A DNA stretch of 64,000 bases from Zantedeschia hybrid cultivar (GCA_030544215.1 JARZZO010000014.1:15286234-15350233); one strand, 5' to 3'. Positions 46,926-59,712 are shown, numbered from the stretch's first letter. Numbers and translations are program-made. The notes: a model not told the origin generated them from the letters alone.

Positions 46926-48532
46926 AATCCACTATAGAGAGGCAAAAATGTCAGCGACGATGAACATAGGATTTTTTGCAGCTCTGGGTTTTAAGCCCTG
47001 TTGGTAGTGCAATGGTGTCTATACAGTGTTCGGAAATGTAATTTTGCGATGCCATTGACCCATGTTAAACGGGATTGCAACAGTTATACATTATGATGAG
47101 CATGTCAAGCTAATGTAGTGAAATGACACATCCAAGAATCCGGTCACGGCACACATTAACAAACACACAAATAAGAAGCGAGAAGAGAGAGAAGAATTCA
47201 ACAGAGATTTATGTTATTCGACTAGTGGCCTACATCCACATGTACAGAGACGAGGAAATTTTTCACTATAGCAAACGGACAAATACAAGGGACACCTCTC
47301 CAAGGGACAAATACAGTACTCGCACCGGCCGTTTTCCCAAGTAAAAGACGAGCGAAAGAAAAACTTTTATGCCAGTCCAGACCATGATTTTTGGAATAAG
47401 AGAAAAATATCTTTAAACTTCTATATGTTTCATCCAACATGTTTTCCGAGACGGACATTAGATTTAGAAAACCGTTCATGTAATAAAGTTTCTACATTAG
47501 AGCTTCCCATATTTGAAAAAAGCAGACTCATACAGGAGAGGTTAAATTTGGTGCGCAACTCCACAAAACTATTAAAGTTAAACATCTCTTATTCGTCTTT
47601 TATTCTAATATATACTATTCCGAATAAGTAATTTCAAATAACCTATGCTGCAAACAAATTAGAGCCAGAGCCAGAGTTATGCATCGTGCAACTACGATGC
47701 CCTGCTTTTTTCATTTCTAATTTTTTGTTTGCTGTTACTCTTGTTTATCCGCTCGTCACAGTCCGGTTGGGGAAACATTACAGGAGCAGGTATCTCATGG
47801 GCGGATAGGAGGCGGAAAGCACTCCACCCTCACCCAACGGGATTCGCATCCCATGATCCGGCGTCCACATTATTAGTTATCTACTAATCCACCTATCAAT
47901 ATCACCGCCACTAAAATTACACGTCTCTGTTCCACCCATAATCTATGTTCCATGTTAGACTAATGCAGTGGCTTGGTAACGGTTTCCAGAGGTTGCACTG
48001 GGAGGCAATGACCCCAATTGCCATTTTCACGGGTTGTATTGAGAAACATGGAACAGGAAATCCAAGGCGGAAAGGACGAAACAGTAGAACCATGGTGTTT
48101 ACACTTCATTACCTTTTGCATCTAATCTATCAATTATCTTAATTTTGGTTTTCAATACAGTAGTTTTGGAGACTACTTTCAACAGAAGCTGCTCTAAGCA
48201 TTTTAAGCGACGAACTTGGGCCAACCACTTGGTCAAACGATAACAGAATGTTGTTTACTGGCCATTGCCATTTCCAAGGCTTCCACTGACCAGGAAGGCA
48301 CCAAGTATGTCCTATTTATAACACAACCTAGCACTCGAGAAGCCAGCCAACCAAACAGTACTCTTCTGGCACCGGCAAAAGATCATACCTGCGAAGATCG
48401 CCAGCCATCTAACCAATGTCCTCATTTCCAATCAAGCACCGGCACAAGTGTTGAGAAGATAAGGGTATTCAGACTTCAGAGTACAAAACAACCCCACTCC
48501 ACAGGAAGCTAAAGAACAGCGCGAGGAACTCT
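46926..48532. other. Spacer between the LRR kinase and RBMX2 gene
   Basis: No gene is recognised. The segment 47190-47330 (AGAATTCAACAGAGATTTATG, GTGGCCTACATCCACATGTA) resembles common plant copia LTR sequence, but no element ends were found. The part nearest 48533 is probably the 3' UTR of the minus-strand gene. Confidence 0.4.
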
Positions 48533-51500
48533 TCAAGAATGGTGCCTACTCCGTTTCTGGCTTCCTCGCCGCTCTTCGTACTCCTTATCCATTTCTGCCT
48601 TCTGGTTCCTCGAATGCCTCTCACTTCCTTGCCCGTCTTCCCTTGATGTCATCCTCTTCTCGTACTTGTCTGGCTCTCTACGCGATACTCCGTGTTCATC
48701 ATGTTCTACCCTGGAAGAACTGCTTCTCCTGTGGCCACGATCACCCTCCATCCCAGAAGGATCCCGTTTCTCGGTTGGCAAGGGTTTCACTTTCCCCTCC
48801 TTGTGCTCTGGACCATGACTTGAGTCTCTTCTGTGACTCTTATTTGAGGGTTCCTCAAACATGTCATTACCCCACCTTGCATTACTGTCCTGGGCGCCCC
48901 AACCAGTATTTGCACTTCTCTGGATTTCAACAAACAGGAAAAAGATAGGTAAGAACAGAATGCAGGAACTATATATACTGAGCTAACTTGACTTCCCATT
49001 AAAGCAGAGATTTAAAGATAGAATAATGCAATCAATCGCCAAGCACAAACCAGGAACCATATGACCGGACAGACAAATATGATAACAATAGCAACTCAGT
49101 ATCACAGCAATAAACTAGGCGAACCCATCACCTGGCCGCCCAGTGACAAAAGCATTACTCTCCAACAGGAGGTAAGGCACAAATTGCTGCAGGGCTAACC
49201 AAAGAAAAGTCAAAAAGAACTGCAACGACCCGCCACATCATGTTAAGGTGCATAGGGACAGCCTATAAAAAGAAGAAAGAGAAAAAAGAATAAATATAAA
49301 AACTGAAGCTGAAGTTTAAGAACGCAAGTAAGAGAGGAAAGAAGTGAAAAAAAGAGAAGAGGAAACTAAAATGAATAGAAAAAAATTTAAACCCAGTAAA
49401 AAATTGAAAGTCTAAATGTAATATCCATGATATGAAAGGCATGTTGACAATGAGAATTTGCAAACTCAAGGCTCTTGGTTTCAGTATATAGAATATTATA
49501 CATGTGAGATGATGTTATGAAGATGTTGCAAAATTGTAGAAATATGAGGCTTTTTGCATATAAAAGTCATTGCTAGAATGAAAATTACACAGGTACAATT
49601 GTTTATATACAAAAAACTCAAAGTTTAAAGCAATGCAAGTGCAAGAGGGAGAAGAAGCTCCTATAACATCAGAAAAAGACATTTACATGTGAAAAAAGAA
49701 AACAACATGCACAAAGGAACAGCAGCTTACATTTTAAAAAAGCGTACATGGTTTTGCACGAGTTTAGTAGCATAACAGATCAACAGCTACAGTAAATGTC
49801 TGAATGCCACTTTTGGAGCCATCGATCTCCATTTCTTTTGTCCCTAGAGCTGGAAATCGATCTGCTCACGACTTGGCCCCGTTTGCCATCTCCTCTAGAT
49901 CCCAACAATCTTGGGAATTCCCTCTCTTCCCCAATTGTATCCTCTCAGCTTTAGCTGCAGACTCTGTTTCTTTATCCGTTCCCGTATAAATAGAATCTTC
50001 TCCTTTTTATCCACTCTCTCCCACGTGTCAAATATTTACACCCTTTCAAATAGCAAGGAATGTTCCTTATGACAAAGGTTCAAAAAAGTCGGCATGGGTT
50101 TCGGTGGGCTGATCCATTGCCCGGCTGCCTTTCCCAGTCCATTGGCCAGGATTGACCGGATTGGCCAATTGGCCCACTACCGTCAGGCCAATCCAGTCTC
50201 CAACAGCTAGCGTGACTAGCTGCTGGAGAGGATGTTTTTTTTTTTCCTTTTTTGAAAGTGGTTGGTGCACACGTACACTGGAGACAACAATTAGCCTTTG
50301 CTTTAGCCATTTGGACCTTGGTGTCATATCCTCTCCTTGGCCCCTTCTAAGGCATCTATTGTACCTTGAACCTCCTCCCCCTAATTCTTCTCTCATGCCA
50401 TTTGGCCCCTTCTAAGGCACCTACTGGAAGGCGGGACTTGCAAGAATCATCCTCATATCAGATTGAGTTTGGCGGACTGGCAAGAAGCATCCTTATATCA
50501 GATTGAGTTTGGCGAATCTGATCAGTTTGGGCTGACCGATCTGGGCATATCCTCTCCTTGGCCCCTTCTAAGGCACCTATTTTAATAATAGGGCTAATTC
50601 TGGCGAAGGCGGGACTGGCAAGAATCATCCTTATATCAGATAGAGTTTTGCGGATCTGATCAGTTTGGGCTGACCGATCTGGGAGAGCTCCAAGTTTTCC
50701 GTCCTTGCTTACGACCACCAATGACTCTGTGTCAACCACAAGAACGATGAAATTGCACATTGTACAAGGAAAAACTTAACCACAGTACCGTCATCCTTTA
50801 AAATCCATCCATCCATAAAGATCTCCAAGGGTTAAAAACTGATACTTCTATACATCTAACAACTTATCCCATGCTACATTTACAATGTTAGAAGATAATC
50901 ACATAATCAGAAAGAAGAATTCTTTGCAGTTCACAGGAAATCAAAAGAAGGAAAAAATGCACAACATTTGTGAGCATTTGTCATCAAATCACAATACAAA
51001 TACAATAAATGAATCACAAGAATATCTCTTACTTGTTCATCATGTGAAAACTTGCATGAATCTCCTCGGTTGCATTCCCCTCTCTGGAATGCACGGCAAA
51101 CACCCCGTGCCTCTCGCTTTTTTTTCTCTTCCTCTTCATCTTCCTCCTCTTTCTTTTTGTAATTACTTACATGGTCAACTCTTATAATTCGTCCAAGCAA
51201 TTTGGCACCATTCAAATTATCTGCAGGACAATATCACATAAAATTCACCATGATATATTTTCCTCTCAATCAATAGGCAAGAGGATACACCCAAAAAAAT
51301 GCACAACCATTGGTCAACAAACCTACAGCGAGAATTGTGCTTCTCTGATCTTCATAAGCAATAAAGGCAAAACCTTTTGATTTCCCAGTACCCTTATCTC
51401 TTACAAGATTAAGATCCACAATCTCTCCACACCTGAAAGTTACAAGAAATGTACTTATAACACGGAACCAGTGCCAGAAAAAAAAATTGCAACAACCAAT

Positions 51501-52569
51501 TAGTACCTATATCCATTAAAAGATACAATGGCATTTGTGCTCACAACAGTGCATCAAAAAAAAAGGACTGGGTATATGTATCATAAGCAGATGAAGGCAT
51601 GCTCCAGCTCCACCTACAGTCCAATTAAAAAACAAAAAAAAAAATGACAAGACGGAAATAGTGAAAGCACATTTCATGTGGCCATAAGGATTCATTCAAT
51701 AAAGGCTGCTACCAGTTGCTCTCACGTGAAGTGTTGTGTATGTTAAGCCTATATAATATGATTAAGTACTGCACATGTTAAGCCTATAATATGGACTAAA
51801 CAATATGATTAAGTAAGAACTCCTTTTAAGTAATTATTAACCAGCCATTATCACACGACTACTATACTTCCTCTTACCTGTGAGCTTTCCTCGTGGTACG
51901 TCCACAGAGTCATTAAACATTCATATAGACATGATTGTGAGCATTAAACTGGAAAACCATCAACAAGGTCACATGAAATCAAGCACTTTGAAATAAGATA
52001 TCAAGATCAATAGAAAGATGTTTTGACAGATTTGAAGTCATTGTCAGAAACAGATAGCAGTGAATGAAATTTCATATTTAGAACTAAGAAATGGAGTGGC
52101 TCTTCATTTTTTAGTCCACCCATAATCAACATCACCAACAGGCTGCTGAAAGAGAAAAGATGCAGAATCAAGGGGAACCATTTTGTCCCAGAGAATAACC
52201 ACCATATATCAACACCATTTTTGCCACAAACAAAGAGTCTTCGTGGTGTTGCATCAAACGAAGTAACTTCTGTCCAGCACTTTAACCAATGTGTTAACCA
52301 CAAAAAATGTAATAGATTTACACACATTTTAACATGATATGCATAAACTATAAAAGATAAATGTATAAGCAAACATAGAATACTCAAATGAAAAACTTAA
52401 AAAATGACAAAATTAGCTCAGTTGTACAGGTATAATAGATTGACATAATACCAGAAGCTCTTTTTTAAGGTATGATGTCCGAAAATTCAGTTCTTAACTT
52501 GACCTATTAGCAAGAAGCTCCATTTTACATTGCGAATCAATCTTCTGAAAGAAGGTTCCCACTTTTTTT

Positions 52570-52633
<64 letters not shown>

Positions 52634-54081
52634 GTAAAAAATTAGAAAACCAACTCTACATGTTAACAACACCATTCCATGCTGATTTTTGATAGCCTAA
52701 AATATCTGCTACTATTCAAGGAACCCCAACCAATATGATTTCTTCTTTATCCCTACTAACCTGATTTCTTAGCACCCAACACCTTGATTGTAATCAAGAC
52801 AATGTTTGAACGACCTCGCTAGCTCTTTACCACCTCTAGTTCAATGATAATCCGGTTCAATCATTTCTTGCAGTTCTTCTAAATGTACTTCACATTTATC
52901 TTCATTTCCCCTTCTATTTACGCATAATAGTCTGGTGACTCTTGTTAGACTCTAAGGAAAAGGACATCGAGTTAAGAAGCCCACATTTATCCTCATTTCC
53001 TTTTATGTATACACATAATAGTTTTGTGACTCTTGTTAGAATCTAAGAAAAAGGACATCAAGTTGAGAGGCCCCCTAATATAACTTTCCACTTATACTGT
53101 TAGCTCTGTACATAATTAAGCCTCATGCATTCGCCTTTAGAATTTAGATGAACTTCTCCTCAATTTCAGCATGTATTTACCTATAGAGGAAACCCGATTC
53201 AGTTTCAGCATGTATTGCCCTTTAGATGAACCCGTACTCAATTTCACCAATAGATAAGTCAATTGGGCAATATTTTTTAACTCAATCGTCAGTTAAGGAT
53301 ATTAAGAAGTCTGCATTTTTGTCCACAATTGCTACAATAGATAGATGCCTAGATAATAACAATTAGAATCCTTAATATTTAACTTTTTGGATGCAAGCCA
53401 AAAACATGTTTACCTTTATAGTAAGTGCATTTTCCACATAACTTAGTTTGGATGGTAGCAAAATAGTTTTACTAAAAACTCATTTAAGTTTACCATAAAC
53501 TCAAAATGGTCCCATAAATGCATTTTTCGTAAACCTACCAGGAGTTGGTTTATGCTGAAGTCGTCCAGATTTATAATAAACTCACATAAGCTTATGCAAA
53601 ATAACAAAACATAAGTTTATAAAAACAGATTTATGATAAACAGTTTTATGGTAAACGTGTTTATGATAAATCTATTTGCGTTTTCTTAAGTTGCATCCAA
53701 ACAGGGCCGAAAAGAAAACAATAACTTTGAAAGTACACAGCAATCAGATGCTAAATCAACACCATACTCATTAAAGCAGGCCTTATCGCAAGTTGACAGA
53801 GGAAAACAAACAAGCAAGTGGGCTGTTGCTTTATCAATCCATGTGAAACTAGAAGCCTCTGCCTGATAGATAAAGGAGGGGAGGCAAGGGAGTAGAATGC
53901 TTGCTTACTGGGAAAAGACGGCCAGGAGGTCCCCCTCGGTGAGGTCGAATGGGATACCTCCGACGAAGACGTACGCCGAATCCTTGTACTTGGAGTGCCA
54001 GGAAGCCCCATCGGAGATGCCCAACGACGCCTCTACAGAATTCAGCTTCTGTATGCGCTTCACCTGTGTGAGGGGATTCAT
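48533..54081 (-). CDS. RRM and CCCH zinc-finger protein, RBMX2/Ist3 family
   Basis: Homologue of RBMX2 (yeast Ist3/Snu17), a U2 snRNP-linked RES complex component acting in pre-mRNA splicing. Minus-strand exons: 54081-53909, 51432-51323, 51220-51033, 48919-48533. All introns are GT-AG and in frame, giving 285 residues. The start MNPLTQVKRIQKLN is the conserved family N-terminus. The RRM (about 35-112) has RNP2 YVFVGGI and RNP1 KGFAFIAY. A KKKEEEDEEEE linker leads to a CCCH finger (CRAFQRGECNRGDSCKFSH, spacing C-x7-C-x5-C-x3-H) found in plant members. The tail from residue 158 is rich in Arg, Ser, Glu and Lys, with SSSS and HRR motifs, RS-like. Introns of 2.5 and 2.1 kb carry repeats and a MITE. 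Confidence 0.94.
50325..50700. repeat. Nested direct repeats in RBMX2 intron 3
   Basis: The unit GGCAAGAATCATCCTTATAT-CAGATTGAGTTT occurs about three times (near 50440, 50480 and 50617) and GATCTGATCAGTTTGGGCTG-ACCGATCTGGG twice (near 50515 and 50655). CCTTGGCCCCTTCTAAGGCA occurs near 50335 and 50560, with a partial copy near 50405. The order suggests duplication of a composite block of about 170-220 bases. Confidence 0.75.
52576..52634. repeat. (TA)n microsatellite, interrupted
   Basis: Two long TA runs are separated by CAACA and together form a palindrome able to fold into a hairpin. It is in RBMX2 intron 1. Confidence 0.9.
52890..53070. repeat. Tandem duplication, about 92-bp period, in RBMX2 intron 1
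   Basis: Both copies (from 52890 and 52982) contain CACATTTATC, CATAATAGT, GACTCTTGTTAGA, CTAAG and AAAAGGACATC in the same order, with roughly 80-85 percent identity. Confidence 0.75.
53444..53703. mobile_element. MITE in RBMX2 intron 1
   Basis: The left end AGTTTGGATGGTAGCAAAA pairs with the inverted right end TGTTTGGATGCAACTTAAG. The interior has several TTTATGATAAA and TAAACTCA words, many repeated in both orientations. The TGTTTGGAT terminus is typical of plant hAT or PIF-type MITEs. No clear target duplication is visible. Confidence 0.6.
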
Positions 54082-54375
54082 GTCGTACCGCCTCCCCTGT
54101 CCCTTTCCCCCTCTCTAAGCCAAAATACCTAAAAAATTAAGAAGATAGATCAAACCCAAAAACACAATTAATTGCAACATTCGAAAATCCCTCATAAGAC
54201 AACTCATTGATGTATTATTTCTTTCAAACACATGCTCACGGATGCACACAACGGGGAGAAAGGTAAGAAAAGAAAACGACGGCGAGAAAGGAAGAAGCTG
54301 CAAGGAAACCTTGCCGCGGACGGCGACAGAGAACCAGAACCCGGGAGCCGAGGTGACAACCAGAGAGGAAGAAGG

Positions 54376-54390
54376 AAACCCTAACCCTAG
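54376..54390 (-). promoter_or_regulatory. Telo-box near the RBMX2 transcription start
   Basis: AAACCCTAACCCTAG lies about 300 bases upstream of the RBMX2 start codon. Telo-boxes (AAACCCTA) are known in plant promoters and leaders of translation and RNA-processing genes. The role here is inferred from motif and position. Confidence 0.45.
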
Positions 54391-54429
54391 TCAGGCGTGG
54401 CTGCCCGGATGTCCCGGCGCAGGTCAGGT

Positions 54430-57354
54430 AACAATTTTTAGGGTGGCAAATCGGGCCGGGTGGACGTGAACCCTAACCCAACCCATTGAGAAATATCCCA
54501 CCCCAACCCGAACCAAGTAACCCGATCCTCCTCAGAGAGAGGGAGACGGACCCACGAGGCTAATGACGCATGAGAACGATGGTGACACTGACCGGAGAGA
54601 GCTGGCAGCTCCCTGCTATGATCGAAGCGGAGCAGATCACAGGAGGATGAGGAAGGGCAGGATGGATGATGGAGCACCTGCGCTTTGGTGCAGCCCTGGC
54701 GCGGACGGCCGACCACCTGGACCTGGTGCTGCCGTCCACCACCGTTCCGTCCCCGTGCTGCGCTGCCGGCTACAGAAGAGAGAGAAGAGTGGTCGCCGTG
54801 TCCGTACCCGTCGTGCAGACTGCAGAGCGAGGGCGGGAGAAGATGTCCGGTGCGGAGAGAGGGGAAGAGATGTGCCCTGTGGAGAGCGGAGGAGAGGCTG
54901 CGCCTATTTGGTGATCTGTGGAGAAGATGGTTTTTGCGGCTTATGTTTACGGTTTTGATTGGGTGGGTTTGCTGGGCCTTTGGAACCAACCCAATCCGTC
55001 TTACATCAGGTAAGTTGGTGTCTACTTCGTCTCTTAACCTAATTTCACTGTTTAGTAAGGTTCAACCTAACCTCCAGGCTGACTCAACAGTCGGGTTTGG
55101 TAGTCCGTTAAGGATCCTTTATGAACTACAAAAGCAACGAGTGCATGTAAAAAGCGGAGGGGATCTTAAGTGGAACGAGATCATCTAGATTATTTTATCT
55201 TGATCTTCGTGTATCTTCAGACTCAACAAAAAATAATATGTTTAGTCAGTCCTATCATTTCAAATATAAATAACTTATTTGTCTTCCTTTTGTTATGTTT
55301 GAGAGTGCGTCAAGATCTAGACAAAATGATCTAGACGATCTCATTCTTCCTAAGTGCCCATTTGGTACAGCGTAAATGTTGCTGCGTGGTCAGATTTTTT
55401 CCGAAAACTCCATCCCTGTGATTTGTTTGATTACCTATAAATGCGTAAGTCAATTAAAATTTTATCTTTTGACCACCCCAAATTGGGATTTTGGCACCAG
55501 CCGTATAATGTTGGATGCATTTTCCAGGCAAGTGCCCGCGAATATGCAAACAAACCATCGAAATTCCTTAGACTTGTACCCTTAAAACTTAAGGTACTAT
55601 AATTTTACACTTATATCCTTAAGATGTACAATTTATGCTTATAGTCTTGAAACTTAAAGATGTTTCACTTTATAGGAAAAAATAAAAAGGATATTTTTCA
55701 AGAAATATACTTTCTAGTAAAATGTATTTCTTATAATTATTTTTCATTCTGATTGTATTTTACATACGACCAAACATATAATATGAACCGTGTAGGGATG
55801 TGATCTTTTTTATTTGATTTGTCCATCTCTGATTTTTCTTTTATTTGAACCGTCTAACCTAATGTCAAGTTAGGATGTTCTTCCATCTCAGAAAATTGAA
55901 AAAAAAATATTAAAAAAAACAAAAATATATTTTGATACTGTTGGTCATCTTTTGATGGTGTAAGGACATGGTCTTTTTTTTACTTAAATTGTCCGATCAG
56001 ATATCAAATTGTCTGTTCTTCCAACTCATAAAATGAAAAAAGTCATTTGGTGTGGAAGTTCTCTTACAAGTAAATAAATAGATAAAATTATTTTCAAGAA
56101 AAAAAAATATGAAAAAGCAAACAAATGAAAAGATTTTCAAGAAAATATTTTCAAAAGTACCAAACAATTGATTGCGTTTTCATTTTTTTTATAAATTGAT
56201 TTTCTTAAAAAAATATATTCCATTCGATTATGTTTTACCCGGATCCTGAATTTGATCATTAAATACGGAAAAGATTACTGTTGCCGAGCTCCATATCTAC
56301 TAAAGATCCTAAATGTGACCATTAAATGCGAAAAACAATAGGGTTTAACTTCCGTCAAATTGTATGAATATTCTTTAAAAGATTTTGTTAAGTGAATTAA
56401 AAATGAACAATAAAAACTCTCCTCCCACTCCTCCCCGGTAGAGATGAAGAAATAGAGCCATTTTAATTTTCTGGCGACATGTAACATCCTCCGTGGTAGA
56501 GATGGAGATAATGGCATGGCATTGAGGCGGCTGATGAACTGATGTCTGATGGTATTATGGCATGGCACCGGACTGGACAAATGTTCTGGAAACATATAAA
56601 AAATATAAATTCTACGTAGGTTTTACCAAAATAACACTCACTTCAGTATTTATACTCAAAAGTGACCGAAGCAAATTCACATCCAAGTTCATGACTCCCT
56701 TGGCCGTCGCCAACCCGAGTTGAACTTTGCTGATTCAGTTGTTCACGGTTTTTTTTTTTTTTTTTTCAAAGTGGCACAGTGACCAAATAATTATATATAT
56801 AATCACACGAATAAGAAGACAGATAATTTCGTGATGTCTAATCTTCAAATAGATTTGAACCTGAAGTCTCACAAAAAAAGGCAAACGTTAGACACCAATA
56901 TACTGTAGCACGGATTCGAACCTGAAATCTCACAAAGAAAGGCAAACGGTAGACTATGCTATAGCATACGGCCCGATCAGCTGTCTATCGTAGTTCACAT
57001 GTTATGAGGTGGGACGATTTCAGAAACTATAGACATAAACCATCTCACATCTTAAACCTGACTTTTAACATTGCAAACAGCTCGTGAATATGGAATCCCA
57101 TGTGAACGTCAACCGTTCTGAAGGAAACATTGTAATTTATAACGTACAGGCCAAGAGTTTTTAACCTTCTTTCACTAGACTTTAAAAAAACTACAAAAAG
57201 GTTCTCCAGATATGATGCCCTGGATTTTAATACTAATTAATTGGATTAACTCACCTTACTAAGCGAACAGAGGAAAGTACAGTCCTCATTGCGTGGACCC
57301 TCAGCTATCTTCTGTGGGCCCAGCGCAAAAGGAAAAAGCAAATTCCCTCTGTCC
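54430..57354. other. Spacer upstream of RBMX2
   Basis: A GC-rich part (54540-54950) contains open frames on both strands with no recognisable domain. The words AACCCTAACCCAACCCATTG (54469) and TTGGAACCAACCCAATCC (54979) resemble hAT-like subterminal sequence, so a non-autonomous element may span 54430-55100, but its right end was not found. The remainder is AT-rich. 55361-55560 begins with TTTGGTACAGCGTAAATG, resembling 62376-62393. Confidence 0.35.
56749..56990 (-). mobile_element. Probable tRNA-derived SINE with duplicated head
   Basis: On the minus strand an A-box-like TAGCATAGTCTACCG (56961-56947) precedes a B box GGTTCGAATCC (56922-56912) by about 25 bases, and a poly(A) tail is given by T18 at 56749-56766. 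A second, degraded B box (CAGGTTCAAATC, near 56852-56863) lies 61 bases further in, in a direct repeat of the words GAACCTGAARTCTCACAAA and GGCAAACG. Target duplication is unclear; GTTCAC lies on both sides. Confidence 0.5.
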
Positions 57355-57363
57355 CTTCGGATT

Positions 57364-57742
57364 GAATAACATTTGCTGTACTGACCGTAGTGCAGCACTG
57401 AGAGTTAGTGCAATGAAACAAAAAAAAAAATATGTTTTGAATTTTTTTTAGATCGGCATTGATGTGTTCTAATTTTACATGTCCGTATAGGTCAATCTTT
57501 GATCGAGTGACTTAAACAACATAAAAAATCAAAAAATATCATCAGACTCGACCCATTAAAACTATTTTTAGAGTTCATTTTTTTATTTTTTAGATTTTTT
57601 TGAATTGTTCAATCAAGGATCAGCATGTACAAATATATAGGATACCTCGGGATTGACCCTAAAAATTTTAAAAATATTTTTTTTTTACCCCATTGCATTG
57701 ACCCTCAGTGCAATATTGGGAGTAGTGCAACAAGTATTACTC
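57364..57742. mobile_element. MITE, GAGTAAY family, copy 5
   Basis: The left end GAATAACATTTGCTGTACTG pairs with the inverted right end GAGTAATACTTGTTGCACTA (14 of 20), and further inside GTGCAGCACTGAGAGTTAGTGCAATG pairs loosely with the other arm. Flanks CTTCGGATT and CTCGGGATT agree at 7 of 9. The interior contains inverted GATCGGCATTGATGTG and CAAGGATCAGCATGTAC words. Confidence 0.65.
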
Positions 57743-59554
57743 CTCGGGATTTGGGAACTCACTGAACCAATCTGGACCATCCAATTTTAGAATAAGATAG
57801 ACAAACATCAACCAAAAAAATCTTTTTTGAAAAAAATGTCTAAAATGGAGATCACTTAAGCTTACGCCTTTACTTCCTGATCTTTAAGTGCAAGATTATT
57901 AAAAAAGAAAAAAAGAAAAACACTGACAGATAGAGAGCACCAGTTTTCTCCTTTGCACAGGGCCCATCGAATACAGTTCTCTCTCTTCCCTACAGAGGCG
58001 AGTCACTTTTGTTCGGATTGCTGTAAAACATGTGAAGGTGAAAGCCGGCATTTTGTTTGTTCTGATGAAATCGTGGATCACTTCAGCTCGATTTTGCAAG
58101 CTAACACCCTTGTGCTACTTTTATTATATCAATTAATCCATCTATCTACAAACCGGTGTGAGCTTACCAGCTAATGTTTTTACATACGACAAGTGAAAAT
58201 CGAAGAAATGACGCGAACATATCGAGTGTCACTAAAATGACAGGAAAGAAAGACAAAAGTATTCTTTACGGAAGCCAAAAAAGAATTGAACCTCTGTATG
58301 TTTCAACTTTCAAGTGACATCTAACTGCTCTCTTGTCTATAACTCTACATACATGGACCTAATCCAAAATCAGCTCAGTTTTCTGCTTTTGGTCCGTTGT
58401 TATGTGCAGACAAGAAACAGAAAAGAGGCTAATAAAAATCATATTAAAAAGAAATGTTTACATTTTAACTCCTAGAAATGTAGCATATTTACGTTTTAAC
58501 CCTACTAATCTTAGTATTTATTTACAAGCCCTCACAATCTCCCGTGAATTAGTGAAAATGCCCCAGAAAATTACAGTAAGCCCGTGAGAGTTTTACAAAT
58601 AAGCCCCTAAAAAAACTTATCTATAAGAAAGTTGTAATTATGGGGGCTTATTTGTAAATAATTTGATTAGGAGGACCTTTTTTATAATATCAAAAATTGT
58701 AGGGGGTTAAAAACTAAAAAATATGGCCATAACACGGTAAACATATTTTCTTGACAATTCTGCTGACTGAGTTTAAATTCCGTCCGACGTTAGTGCTGGT
58801 CTGTGATCAGCAGAGCAGCCAAGAACATCCAGGATTAATCCACACAGGTGCACACGTCTACTTGCAAACCACCTTGAATAAGAAACATGTTAGGCAGTCC
58901 AATATGGACATTGGGATGGCTAATCTTTTCTTGAAAATTTCATGAAACTCAACTTCTGGGGCAAGGGAGATCCACTTCAGCCTATCTAGGATCAAACTTG
59001 ATTTATCTGGCAATGGAGATCAACTTGTAACCTGTATTCTACTATGTTTCCTTCATGTCAGGCTCAAACTCTAGTACTGTAATGTGTTTTAAAAGTGAAT
59101 TTTAGCACTATAATTGATTAACGAGTCAAGAAACTATCTGAACGCCATGAGAGATCAAGAAGAGAAGTTTCTAACCCATTTTTTCCTATTCAATTGAATA
59201 TTACCTCAGGGCCACACGGAGCCGTAAGGTCACCATTTTCATTCCCAACCGAGCAAATGAGCAATAAAACAGGGGATATTCATGATTCCCGGCAGATCAT
59301 TATCAGACTGAAGAATCCAAAAGCAAGATTACAGGTGGAGTGGTCCAAGCTGATTTGAAATGCACATCTTGATTAATGATCCAGCGTATCACAAGGCGAC
59401 TTCCAGACATCCCCCTAGAAACATTACCACAAATAGAGATGGAAAACCTTTAATACAGAAGCAGCAAGAAATGATTTGAGCAACTGAATGAAATAAACAA
59501 ATAAATAGATAAACTAACCAGGGGCTTAACAGTGATGATGCAAGGCAGAGGCCT
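57743..59554. other. Spacer without recognisable genes
   Basis: AT-rich. 58440-58750 is an imperfect inverted-repeat region (CATTTTAACTCCTAGAAATG near the left, AAAATTGTAGGGGGTTAAAA near the right) related to 42780-43010, probably a MITE. Elsewhere nothing was recognised. Confidence 0.4.
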
Positions 59555-59712
59555 TCACAGTCGATGAGCACTTTGTTCTACTGCAATGCCGTTGACAGGA
59601 ACAATGCCAGGTCGAACATTCCTCATGTGTGAAGTGCCATCGAGCAAGAGCTTTATCTGTGGTGAGCTCAGTTCTCCACAATGCATATCATTGAAGGCAG
59701 ACCCTGATGTCT
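59555..59712 (-). other. Possible orphan terminal exon
   Basis: On the minus strand an acceptor CTTCTCCCTTTCAG ends at 59713 and is followed by an open frame of 52 codons ending in TGA at 59557-59555. The peptide contains GSAFNDMHCGELSSPQIKLL and GTSHMRNVRPGIVPVNGIAV and ends QSAHRL. Codon use and hydrophobic patterning look like real coding sequence, and the splice site is strong. I do not recognise the protein. No partner exon is visible in the 600 bases between it and the UROD stop codon, so it may be a gene fragment, or belong to a gene whose other exons are not apparent. Confidence 0.35.

Noticed and set aside
54438..54989. A 183-codon gene on the minus strand
   Set aside because: Open frames occur in several phases on both strands because of GC content, and the sequence is bordered by hAT-like words.
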